Positions 9,334 through 17,199 of a DNA stretch of 64,000 bases are shown here, piece after piece. The stretch is from Paenibacillus sp. P25 (lineage in GTDB: Bacteria; Bacillota; Bacilli; Paenibacillales; NBRC-103111). The notes under the pieces were generated by a model. The model did not search any database. It worked only from the letters and a program-made list of their open reading frames with translations, and had not been told where the DNA came from. The stretch spans positions 4,526,001 to 4,590,000 of the forward strand of contig CP085629.1 in NCBI GenBank assembly GCA_024704175.1, given 5' to 3'. The stretch's first letter is position 1. Each line of letters begins with the position of its first letter. A program made the translations under genes and the position numbers.

Positions 9334-10859
9334 GATGCCGCCTCCTCTTCACTCACGGCCGTATTCCCGCGGCCGTCGAACCGTTCTATATATGACTCCG
9401 GGCTCAGCTCGGCGGCAAGCTCTCCCCGCTTCACTTCCCATACCCTGGTGGCAAAATATTTGACGATCTCCGGGTCATGCGTCACCATGAGGATGGCCGT
9501 CCCCCCGTTCCGCCAAGCCTCCAGCTTCTCCAGCAGCGCGAACGTGTTCGCTGCATCCTGCCCGAACGTCGGCTCATCGAGCAGCACCAGGCGCTGGGCT
9601 TTCACCGTAGCGGCGGCAACGCTGAGCCTCCGCTTCTGCCCGAGCGAGAGCTGATAAGGGTGATGTCCGGCTTGCTCCGACAGCCCGAACCACCTCAGCG
9701 ACTCGTTCGTCTTGGCCTTGACCTGAATTTCCGGCTCCCCGTCCCGACGGAAATTAAAGGCGACTTCGTCGAACACGGAATTCGTCACGAACTGCATTTC
9801 CGGGTTTTGAAAGACATAAGCGGCGGCATCCGCCACATCGGCGAAGCCTCTCACCTCCCGGCCCTGAAGCTCGTAGCCTCCGGCGGTCCGGATGAGCTGC
9901 ATCATCGACTGGAGCAGCGTGCTCTTGCCCGCCCCGTTCTCGCCGACAACCGCGATCCAGTCCCCGGGGACACGGCCGCCGCGCTTACCGAAATCTTCGG
10001 CGTTTTGCCATGGAAGCCTTGAAATCCGTTCAGCTTCAAGAGCGGCCCCGTTCCCCCCGCCCCGGCTATAATCTTCCTTGCCTGAAGCATCCGGTACCGC
10101 GGACTCTTCGCGTAATCCATCCAGACTCCCGGATACCAGATGCCGTATTCCTGCAGCTCCCGCTTGTGTGCGGCGAATACGTCATCCGCCGCTCCGTCCG
10201 CAATGATTCGCGCCTGATGGTCGAACAGTACGACGCGGTCCACGAACCGGGCGATCTCCTCGATTTTATGCTCGACGATCAGTACGGTCCGCCCGGCCGT
10301 GACCTGGCGGATCGTTTCCCATACCTGCTCCGTTCCTTCAGGGTCCAGCAGTGCGGTGGGCTCGTCGAGAAACCAGACATCCGGCTGCATCAGAAGCAGC
10401 GAAGCGATGGCGAGACGCTGCTTCATTCCCTGCGAGAGGGAAGCGATCGGCACATGAATATCCTGGAGACGAAGCCCCACCTGCTCCAGGGCCCCGCGGA
10501 TGCGTCTGCTCCATCTGCTCCCGGGGCACGCTCATATTCTCCAGGACGAAAGCCAGCTCTTCATCCACGAACGGCATGCAGAACTGGGCGTCGGGGTCCT
10601 GAAACAAATAGCCCCATGAAACCGGCGTACACAGCTCCTTCGCTTTCATCGGAACCTCGATGCTGCCGGGGATGAGCCCCGCCAGCACCTGCAGCAGCGT
10701 CGATTTGCCGCGACCGCTCGGCCCGAGCAGGAGCACCTTCTCGCCTTTCCGTACAGTAAACGTTACATCGTCAAACAGCAGTCCCTCGCTCCCGGGGAAC
10801 TTGAGCCGGAGCTCCGTCACCCCGGCCGCGGTGCCGCTTAAGTTCCGTTCCGGGCTCAT
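9324..10859 (-). pseudogene. Fused double ABC ATPase of an ECF transporter (YkoD-like), two frameshifts
   Basis: Two complete ABC cassettes lie in tandem. The first has Walker A LLLGPSGRGKSTLL, Q-loop GYLFQDPDAQFC, signature SLSQGMKQRLAIA and Walker B VWFLDEPTALLDPEG with switch His IVEHK. The second has Walker A VVGENGAGKSTLLQ, Q-loop YVFQNPEMQF, signature QLSLGQKRRLSVAA and Walker B LVLLDEPTFGQD with MVTHD. Frames break near 10500 and in the C4/G4 block at 9962-9969. Total is about 510 residues, as in B. subtilis YkoD, the energising subunit of the HMP/thiamine transporter. It starts with TAATG overlap on the S-component stop. The role is cytoplasmic ATP hydrolysis for YkoE. Confidence 0.85.
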
Positions 10860-11443
10860 TATTTATCCAGCGCCTTGTAATCGTCGGCATGCGCCGGCCG
10901 GACCAGCCGCGTCACGCCCGTCGCTTCCAGCGCTTTGACGAGCCCGTAAGCCACCGGACCGCAGATGATATACGAGCCGACGATCCGGAAGACGACATAC
11001 AGCAGCAGGCTCCAGGATTGATAATCCGCCGTGTATCCCTTCACCACATCGAATACGAGCGAGCCTGCTGCGGCGGCTATCCCTGCAAGACCTGCGGCTG
11101 ATGCGGAGTATTTGCGGTAGCGGAAGGCCGCGAAGATCAGCTCCGCGCACAGGCCCTGCACGATCCCGTAAGTCAGGGCCTCCACCCCGTATTGCGATCC
11201 GGCGAGCAGCTCGCCCGAAGCGGCGGCCGCTTCAGCCAGCAGGGCGACGCCGGGTTTGCGGATGATCAGATAAGCAACGCTCGAGGCAATAAACCACAGC
11301 CCGTAAATCAGCTGATCCAGCTGAAGGCCCGGAACCAGCTTCGCGATATTGGATACATCGCCCCACAAACGATACACTACCGCGAATACGACGGCGATGA
11401 CGACGGTTACGAGGATATCCGTCAGCTTTAATCCTTTTGACAT
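10859..11443 (-). CDS. ykoE: ECF transporter S component for hydroxymethylpyrimidine/thiamine (YkoE)
   Basis: This intact 194-residue integral membrane protein has about six hydrophobic segments. Typical YkoE features are VVFAVVYRLWGDV near residue 18, LDQLIYGLWFIASSVAYLII in the second helix pair, and YGIVQGLCAELIFAAFRYR. AAAGGAG precedes the ATG. YkoE binds the thiamine precursor HMP or thiamine outside the cell. Its gene is the first after the TPP riboswitch and attenuator and is followed immediately by the fused ATPase, the T component and TenA. That order matches the known ykoEDC group, so the assignment is supported by sequence and context. Confidence 0.9.
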   Translation of the reverse strand: MSKGLKLTDILVTVVIAVVFAVVYRLWGDVSNIAKLVPGLQLDQLIYGLWFIASSVAYLIIRKPGVALLAEAAAASGELLAGSQYGVEALTYGIVQGLCAELIFAAFRYRKYSASAAGLAGIAAAAGSLVFDVVKGYTADYQSWSLLLYVVFRIVGSYIICGPVAYGLVKALEATGVTRLVRPAHADDYKALDK

Positions 11444-11524
11444 GCGAAATCCACTCCTTTATTCACTATAAAATAAGTCCTGCGGAGCTCTGAAGCCGGC
11501 CCGATCCGTTACAGCGGTATACGC

Positions 11525-11563
11525 AAAAAAGCCGTCCCCCCACCCAGTGAAGGAAACGGCTTT
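11525..11563 (-). terminator. Intrinsic terminator (attenuator) of the TPP riboswitch
   Basis: On the minus strand AAAGCCGT pairs with ACGGCTTT across a loop containing a G6 run, and the 3' arm extends into T6. It sits between the riboswitch aptamer and ykoE, so ligand-dependent transcription termination is the expected mechanism. Confidence 0.8.
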
Positions 11564-11599
11564 GCCAGCACACGAATCTCGCGCGAATGATCGGCTATC

Positions 11600-11685
11600 C
11601 ACTTCCCTACGCTGGTACGATCCAGATCAGGTTCAGAGGGTCTAGGATCTATTGATCCAATCTCAGCCTTGCGGCTCCCCTAGTG
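11600..11685 (-). promoter_or_regulatory. TPP (thiamine pyrophosphate) riboswitch
   Basis: The minus strand carries the THI-box landmarks in order: ACTAGGGGAGCC at the 5' end, GGCTGAGA, a P3 stem GGATCAATAGATCC, then ACCCTCTGAACCTGATCTGG. It finishes with ACCAGCGTAGGGAAGTGG. P1, P2, P4 and P5 can all be formed. This is the conserved aptamer that binds thiamine pyrophosphate and switches off downstream expression. Here it controls ykoE, the fused ATPase, ecfT and tenA. The rest of the 432-bp gap between 11444 and 11875 holds the attenuator and, further right, a hairpin at 11735-11760. Confidence 0.95.
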
Positions 11686-11734
11686 ACATAACCATGATAG
11701 CACGACTGGGTAAAAAGTCAATGACCTTTCGATA

Positions 11735-11760
11735 TGGAAAAAGATTCTGGCCTTTTTCCA
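11735..11760. repeat. Perfect 9-bp inverted repeat
   Basis: TGGAAAAAG (11735-11743) and CTTTTTCCA (11752-11760) are separated by 8 bp. No T-run follows on either strand. It lies between the riboswitch promoter region and the small Cys-rich gene, so it could be an operator for either; no regulator is adjacent. Confidence 0.4.
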
Positions 11761-11875
11761 GTCTTTCATGCTACAATATGTGTAATTGCACCACTCTTAT
11801 GCGCTTGCGCACATCGATTTTGCAGCTCACCGGATTGAAAGCGCTATCCTTTTATGAAAGGAAGCTACTTAATTT

Positions 11876-12142
11876 ATGGATTATTCCGTTTACCAGGATT
11901 CTTCCTCTTCTCCGGCTATCGTTCAAATGATTTCTCATTGCACGTACTGTACGATGATATCGGTAGATCCGGAATACAGAACACCGATTGCCTGCACCAA
12001 ATTTTCGGGTTCAAGCCGCCCGGTACTCGTTAATCTCGCCACCTGCCTCGGCTGTGGAGAGTACAAGAACCAGACGCCCTCAGGCGCCGCCGCCGATACT
12101 GCCGAACAGATCGATTCCCGATACATTAAGAAAAGATTCTGA
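11876..12142 (+). CDS. Small cysteine-rich protein, unrecognised
   Basis: This 88-residue protein contains CTYC and CLGC pairs about 35 residues apart plus one more Cys, a plausible zinc-ribbon-like knuckle pair. The middle reads SVDPEYRTPIACTKFSGSSR and the tail is basic (SRYIKKRF). AAGGAAG lies about 11 nt before the ATG, and a good intrinsic terminator follows at 12166. The ORF therefore has the surroundings of a single-gene transcript. I do not recognise the family and propose no function beyond metal binding as a possibility. It could still be a chance ORF. Confidence 0.5.
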   Translation: MDYSVYQDSSSSPAIVQMISHCTYCTMISVDPEYRTPIACTKFSGSSRPVLVNLATCLGCGEYKNQTPSGAAADTAEQIDSRYIKKRF

Positions 12143-12165
12143 TTGGAACTTTCTGTCTTAAGAAT

Positions 12166-12193
12166 AAAGGGCTCTTTCCCAGAGCCTTTCTTT
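12166..12193 (+). terminator. Intrinsic terminator after the Cys-rich gene
   Basis: AAAGGGCTCT pairs with AGAGCCTTT around a TTCCC loop and is followed by CTTTG. It lies 24 bp past the stop codon. Confidence 0.6.
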
Positions 12194-12318
12194 GCGTTGA
12201 CGCGGTTTTTTAGGTTGATTTGTCCCCTGTTCTATGTCAAGATTAGCGGTAGATTCTTTCCTTCCGTCTTGCAGGTCCCGGAAGTTACAACATATGAAAA
12301 CAGGTGAATTCGTACGCT

Positions 12319-13110
12319 ATGAAGATGAAGCTCTTTCGGTCGCTGACCGAGCTTTCCTCCCGCAAGGCCGTGTCCCGAATGACCGGCGCCTTTGCCAAAT
12401 CCAGAGCGAGCCGGCCGCTCATCCCCCGGTTTGCCAAGTCTTACGGCATCCGTACCCAGGATGCGGAGAAGCAACTGCATGAATATGAGTCGCTGAACGA
12501 TTTTTTCACGCGGCGGCTGAAGCCCGGGCCGCGCCCCGTTCATGAAGCGGAGGGTGTGCTCGTGAGCCCGGTCGATGCGCTGATTACAGGTATGGGGCCG
12601 ATCCGGGAAGGCTTGATTCTTAACGTCAAAGGCCAGGACTATACTATCGAAGAACTGCTGAACCATAACCCGCGGCTGATCAATTATATGAACGGTTTTT
12701 ATTACGTACTGTACCTCAGTCCGACCGATTACCACCGCATCCACTCGCCCGTCACCGGCGAGATCGTCGAGAAGGAGCATGTGGCCGGCAAGGTGTATCC
12801 GGTCAACGAATTCGGGCTTCGCCATATGCGCCGCGTCCTGAGCCGCAACGAGCGCTTGATCACCTATGTGCAGCACGAGCTCGGCGAAATTGCCGTCGTC
12901 AAAGTCGGAGCACTCAACGTCAGCTCCATCAGGTATGTCTCTCCTCTGCCGGACCGGCTGGAGCGCGGCGGTGAGCTCGCTTACTTCGAATTCGGCTCGA
13001 CCGTCGTGCTGCTGACCGAGAACGGCACGCTCAAAAGCCGCAGCGACCTCGAGGTGGGGAGCAAAGTGAAGATGGGCGAGCTGCTCGGCACCTTCAAGCC
13101 CCGCGCTTAA
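12319..13110 (+). CDS. psd: Phosphatidylserine decarboxylase proenzyme
   Basis: The intact protein is about 263 residues. Class landmarks are SLNDFFTRRLKPGPRPV, LVSPVDALI, YMNGFYYVLYLSPTDYHRIH (catalytic His region) and the self-cleavage motif FGST in AYFEFGSTVVLL. Cleavage at Gly-Ser generates the pyruvoyl cofactor. The enzyme converts phosphatidylserine to phosphatidylethanolamine at the membrane. I take the ATG at 12319, because AGGTGA at 12302-12307 then has workable spacing; a GTG at 12304 lies in frame but overlaps that site. No pssA neighbour is visible in the window. A strong terminator follows. Confidence 0.92.
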   Translation: MKMKLFRSLTELSSRKAVSRMTGAFAKSRASRPLIPRFAKSYGIRTQDAEKQLHEYESLNDFFTRRLKPGPRPVHEAEGVLVSPVDALITGMGPIREGLILNVKGQDYTIEELLNHNPRLINYMNGFYYVLYLSPTDYHRIHSPVTGEIVEKEHVAGKVYPVNEFGLRHMRRVLSRNERLITYVQHELGEIAVVKVGALNVSSIRYVSPLPDRLERGGELAYFEFGSTVVLLTENGTLKSRSDLEVGSKVKMGELLGTFKPRA

Positions 13111-13144
13111 CCCAAACGCGCCACTTTGGGTGCGGCGGCACTTT

Positions 13145-13195
13145 AAAGCCTTGAAATCTTATTCCCTGACAAGGGGCTGATTTCAAGGCTTTTTT
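13145..13195. terminator. Strong terminator between psd and the HD-GYP gene
   Basis: AAAGCCTTGAAATC (13145-13158) and GATTTCAAGGCTTT (13179-13192) form a perfect 14-bp stem with a T-run on the plus side. It serves psd and probably also the convergent HD-GYP gene. Confidence 0.85.
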
Positions 13196-13203
13196 CATCT
13201 GGT

Positions 13204-14643
13204 TCAGCCGGCCCTGCGCTTCCCGAAGCTGGGCACCTGCAAACGCCCTAGCCCCAGCAGCTCCCCGCTTTGAGCCGTCTGGCTGTGCAGCCGGATGGCC
13301 TGCCATTCCTCCGGGTCAATGCGCAGGAACGCTTCGGTCACCTCCGGACAAAACTGGGTCCCGGCGCACTTCCGGATTTCCTCACGGGCCTCCTCGCAGC
13401 TTCTTCCTTTGCGGTAAGGGCGATCCGAGGTAATCGCGTCGTAGGTATCGCAGACGGCGAAGATCCTCGCGAAGAGCGGAATTTCCCGCTCCTTCAGCTG
13501 TGAAGGATAACCCTTGCCGTCCCATCGCTCATGATGATGCTTAACCACCTCCAGAGAAGACTCCAGGAAAGTAATATGACTCAGCATCTGGTAGCCGATC
13601 TCGACATGCCTGCGCATCACTTCCCATTCCTCCGCCGTGAGCTTGTCCGGCTTCAGCAGGATAGCGTCCGGCACCCCGATTTTCCCCACGTCATGCAGCG
13701 GCGCCCCGCGGGCGAGAGAGCCAAGCTCCTGCCCGGATAACCCGAGCTCCATTCCGAGCCGGATCGCGTAGGAGGTGACGCGGAACGAGTGTCCCTGCGT
13801 CTCGTTATCCCGCGAATCCAGCGCACTCGAGAGAGCCTGCAGGGATTCGTCGTACGTCCGCTCGATGACATCGACCATCCGGCCCAGCTCCAGATTGTTC
13901 CTGTCGATAATTTGAGCCGAGGAGATGAACACCTTGCGCAGACCGAAGAACAGCGCCAGCATCCCGAGCACGATGATCGCCAGCATCACCGCATCGAGCC
14001 GGCCGGCCAGCCGATCCTGCCCCGCCATGTCCCTCGTCAGCTCCACGAGCCCCGTCACTTGCCCCTGATCCCCTTTGACCGGGACCCATATGTACAGCAG
14101 GTGCCCCGGTACCCGCTTGGTCACGACCTGCCCTGTGCGGACCGCCTGCCGGAACGCTTCCTTCTTATCTTCCGGCACCGTCCGGCCGATGTCGTTCTTA
14201 TCGTAGCTGAAAGTGATGAGCCCGTCCGGGTAATAAAAGTAAGTATCGGTGATGGAATAGAGGTCAAAATGCATGCGAACCACGCTGTTTAACGTATCGT
14301 AATCCTGCGAAGTGCCGTGAACCCCAGACGCGCTGTGTTGATGCTCCGCCGCACCGGCGGGTCGCCCCGAAGTGCCGGCGCCCGCATCGGGCGTTCTTCC
14401 GTCTTCGCCGAACACCTTGCCGAGCTGAGGGATTTTGGCAAAGTGCGTGCTGACCGCCGCTTCCGTTACGGATACCGTTTCACGAAGGACAAAGCTGCTG
14501 CCGGCCCACAGAATCACGGAGGACAGCGCGATCCCCATGAGCAGCACGGATACTCCCAGCGTCAGAGTAAAGCGTCGGAACGGATTTGGCGCAGGATACG
14601 GTAAATCTCCATCTTGTTCTTCTGTCTTCATCTTCGGTCTCAT
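13204..14643 (-). CDS. Membrane-bound sensor with HD-GYP cyclic-di-GMP phosphodiesterase domain
   Basis: This intact 479-residue protein begins with a short cytoplasmic stretch and a first membrane helix (about 25-50). Next comes an extracytoplasmic Cache-like domain with DTYFYYPDGLITFSYDK, then a second helix (about 218-242). The HD-GYP domain carries the HD pair in APLHDVGKIGVPD and HHHERWDGKGYP. HD-GYP proteins hydrolyse c-di-GMP to pGpG or GMP. A Gly/Ala-rich stretch rich in His (about 85-110) interrupts the sensor domain and may be a disordered insertion. The start could also be the ATG at 14631. The c-di-GMP riboswitch at 28975 shows that this organism reads the same second messenger. 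Confidence 0.9.
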   Translation of the reverse strand: MRPKMKTEEQDGDLPYPAPNPFRRFTLTLGVSVLLMGIALSSVILWAGSSFVLRETVSVTEAAVSTHFAKIPQLGKVFGEDGRTPDAGAGTSGRPAGAAEHQHSASGVHGTSQDYDTLNSVVRMHFDLYSITDTYFYYPDGLITFSYDKNDIGRTVPEDKKEAFRQAVRTGQVVTKRVPGHLLYIWVPVKGDQGQVTGLVELTRDMAGQDRLAGRLDAVMLAIIVLGMLALFFGLRKVFISSAQIIDRNNLELGRMVDVIERTYDESLQALSSALDSRDNETQGHSFRVTSYAIRLGMELGLSGQELGSLARGAPLHDVGKIGVPDAILLKPDKLTAEEWEVMRRHVEIGYQMLSHITFLESSLEVVKHHHERWDGKGYPSQLKEREIPLFARIFAVCDTYDAITSDRPYRKGRSCEEAREEIRKCAGTQFCPEVTEAFLRIDPEEWQAIRLHSQTAQSGELLGLGRLQVPSFGKRRAG

Positions 14644-14731
14644 CCCCCATTCCTAATTCAATAAGTAAAATAGACCTATGCAAAATAGTAAATTCGACTC
14701 AATCCGTCATTTTCCTTCCTGCCCATTTTAC

Positions 14732-14782
14732 AAAAAATCCCCTGAGACCGCTTCATTAGGAAGCCGGAGTCCCAGGGGATTT
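14732..14782. terminator. Terminator downstream of the MocR gene
   Basis: AAATCCCCTG (14735-14744) pairs with CAGGGGATTT (14773-14782), with T6 on the minus side. A second small hairpin, CAGACCC/GGGTCTG, lies at about 14847-14866, immediately after the mocR stop. Confidence 0.7.
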
Positions 14783-14868
14783 GTTTTCAACACGACCTAC
14801 TTGGTCATGATCAGATCGTCAAAGTTGATTCTGTCTTGCCGTCTCACAGACCCGATCAAGGGTCTGCG

Positions 14869-16382
14869 TCACATCTTATCGCTGATTTCTTCGGTCGCCT
14901 GCCGCATCCGGTCTATGCCGAGCTGCAGCTCCTCCTCGGACAGATGGGGAAGCTCAGATAAACCCCGTAGTGCTTGCCTTCTCCGGACGAATCCGGGGAT
15001 TCCGCCTCCGAGAAGCGGACCCCCAGCATCCCGCACCGGGCACGGAAGCCGGCAAACGATGCCGCTGTCCCCCGCCACCAGCCGAACACATGCAGCCCCG
15101 CATCGCTCGGCACCCAATCGAACCAGGGCGACAGCAGGCTTGTCCCCAGCTGCAGCAAAGCAGGGCGAACTTGCGGCTGTAGATGCGCTTCATCCGCCGC
15201 AGATGACGCTCGTATTCGCCGCTCTGCATGAAAGCGGCCAGGGCCCGCTGCTCCAGCAGGTTTACGGGCCGGGGCTCGTACAGCGCGAGAGCGCGGGCGA
15301 ACGGCCCGGCGAGCCGCGGCGGCAAAGCACCGCGTAGCCGATGCGCACGTGCGGCGGCAGCTGTGGTGGTGAAGCCGCCGACGTAGACGACGCGCTCGCC
15401 GCGGTCAAGCACCTTGAGCGGCTCCAGGCTCTTGCCGCGGTGGCGGAACTCGCTGTCATAGTCGTCTTCGACGATGACCGCTTCCCGCTCCGCCGCCCAC
15501 CGCAGCAGCGCCTGCCGCCGCTCCAGCGAGAGCACCGCACCGGTCGGGAACTGCCGCGCGGGCGTCACGAACAGCGCCTTGGCGTCCCAATCGGCCGGCA
15601 CAATGCCCTGCGCATCGACCGCCGCGTCGATGCAGCGCCCACCGGCGGCGGCTATCGCGCGGCGCACGCCCGTGAACGCCGGCGTCTCGGCCGCGGCCGC
15701 CTCGCCCGGGGCGACGAGCAGCTGCGCGAGCAGCGCGATCGCCTGCATGGAGCCGCCGGTGACGGCGACATGCTCCGGCCGGGCGGCGATGCCGCGCGAG
15801 CGGCGCAGCATCTGCGCGATGGCGCTGCGCAGCTGCTCGTCGCCCTGCGGGGGCGCGGCTGGGTGCGGCGTGCCGCCGGCGAGCTCGCGCACCTGTGCGA
15901 ACAGGCAGCGCCGCCAGGCCTCGCGCGGGAACGCGTCCGGGTCCGCCCTGAAGCGGTCGAAGCGGACGATGCCGTCCGCCGTACCGCCCGGCTCTCCGGC
16001 CTCCGCCGCTTCCGCCGCGCTGCCGGGGCCTGCCTCCGCCCCCTGCCCTCCAAGCCGCTCCCCCATGGCGAGAGGCGGTAAGCCGGCTCCGCTTTCGGGC
16101 CCCTACTTCCAGGTTCCTCCGCCGGATGGTCGGAGCGGTACGCAGTAAACGTCCCCGCCCGGTGGCGCAGTGAATGTACCCTTCCGACGCCAGCATGTCA
16201 TACACCTGATTCACCGTTCCGCGGGACAGGCCGTAAAGCTGCGCCAGCTCCCGGGTGGACGGCAGACGGGAGCCGAACGGCGACCTTCCTTCCACAATGG
16301 CGTCGCGAACCGCATGGTACATGGCCAACAGCTTGGTGGGATAGCGTTCGGTATACGAATGATAGGCGAGCTGCACATGCAT
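14869..16382 (-). pseudogene. MocR/PdxR-type GntR regulator with aminotransferase domain, several frameshifts
   Basis: The N-terminus is a GntR winged helix: AVRDAIVEGRSPFGSRLPST, RELAQLYGLSRGTVNQVYD and a GYIHCATGRGR wing. A class-I aminotransferase fold follows, with VAVTGGSMQAIALLAQLL, TPARQFPTGAVLSLERR and VIVEDDYDSEFRHRG (PLP Asp), then YVGGFT. Breaks are visible near 16083, 15157 and 14957. A compensating pair around 15350 leaves LPPHVRIGYAVL in a different frame from both flanks. Reconstructed length is about 480-500 residues. MocR proteins use PLP as sensor and usually control adjacent amino-acid or vitamin genes; the LysE-type exporter just upstream is the natural candidate. The central linker is extremely GC-rich. 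Confidence 0.8.
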
Positions 16383-16429
16383 AAGCGGGGTCCCCTTTCC
16401 TGGAGCTTCGTTGTTAATCCGGCCTCACC

Positions 16430-17063
16430 TTAATGGCGATCCGCAAAAGCAAGCCGGATGCCGAGTCCCATCAGGACTACACCCGTCAGGCGTTCGAGCC
16501 AATGGGAGATGCGAAAGAAGCGTTTCTTGATCCCTTCCTGGGAAATGAGTACCGACACGACGGCGAACCAGCCGAACTCCAGGCTTACCATGGTTGCCCC
16601 ATACAAGCTTTGAACCGGCGGCGGCGTTCCCGGCTCAATCATCTGGGTAAAAAGCGCCAGGAAAAACAAAGTCACCTTCGGATTGAGCAGATTGGTGAAA
16701 AAGCCGGTCCGGAACGCCGCAGCTGGGACTCAGGCGGGCCGTACTGCCGACGGCGCGCTCTTCCGCCGAATAGGGCCTGGCTTTCAGCGATTTATACGCC
16801 ATAAAAATCAGGAACCCGGCGCCGAGCCATTTGATCGTATTGAACAGCAAAATTGACTGCGTGATGATAACGCCAATCCCCACAAGGCAGTAGGTGGCAT
16901 GAACAAGATTCCCCGTCGCCAGTCCCGTCGCCGTGTACACCCCGGCTTTTCTGGAATGCAGCAGGCTGTTGCGGATCGTTACGGCAAGATTGGGCCCCGG
17001 ACTCATAACGGCCAGTAATCCGATGGTGACGATCGTCAGCCATCCTGTAATCAAGTGAAGCAT
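16430..17063 (-). pseudogene. LysE/RhtB-family amino-acid exporter, one frameshift
   Basis: The N-terminal half contains the family motif LLAVMSPGPNLAVTIRNSL, helix YTATGLATGNLVHATYCLVG and KWLGAGFLIFMAYKSLKARP. After a break near 16720 the other frame gives AFRTGFFTNLLNPKVTLFFL, ALFTQMI and a C-terminal helix VLMGLGIRLAF. The FxxGxxxNLLNPK element is typical of RhtB/LysE permeases. Total is about 211 residues with six helices. It lies 47 nt upstream of the MocR regulator on the same strand. Members export amino acids such as lysine, threonine or homoserine lactones; specificity is not deducible. Confidence 0.8.
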
Positions 17064-17132
17064 GATGCACCTCCGTATGGTTTAACTTGACTATTATAAC
17101 AAAAGCATCGCCGGGGGAAGGATTCATTTTCG

Positions 17133-17174
17133 CAAAAAACAGGCCCCCGGCGCACAAATGGCGCCAAAGGCCTG
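17133..17174 (-). terminator. Terminator of lacZ
   Basis: On the minus strand CAGGCC pairs with GGCCTG, with an inner GGCGC/GCGCC step, followed by TTTTTTG. It lies 26 bp beyond the beta-galactosidase stop. Confidence 0.7.
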
Positions 17175-17199
17175 CAATTCGCTGATTTGCTTCGCTTAT

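Noticed and set aside
15262..15540. Separate small gene in the middle of MocR
   Set aside because: Its only sensible stretch (LPPHVRIGYAVL) is the expected aminotransferase continuation between two compensating indels.
15341..16081. 246-codon plus-strand frame within the MocR gene
   Set aside because: Very GC-rich region opens several frames at once; only the minus-strand frames show aminotransferase motifs.
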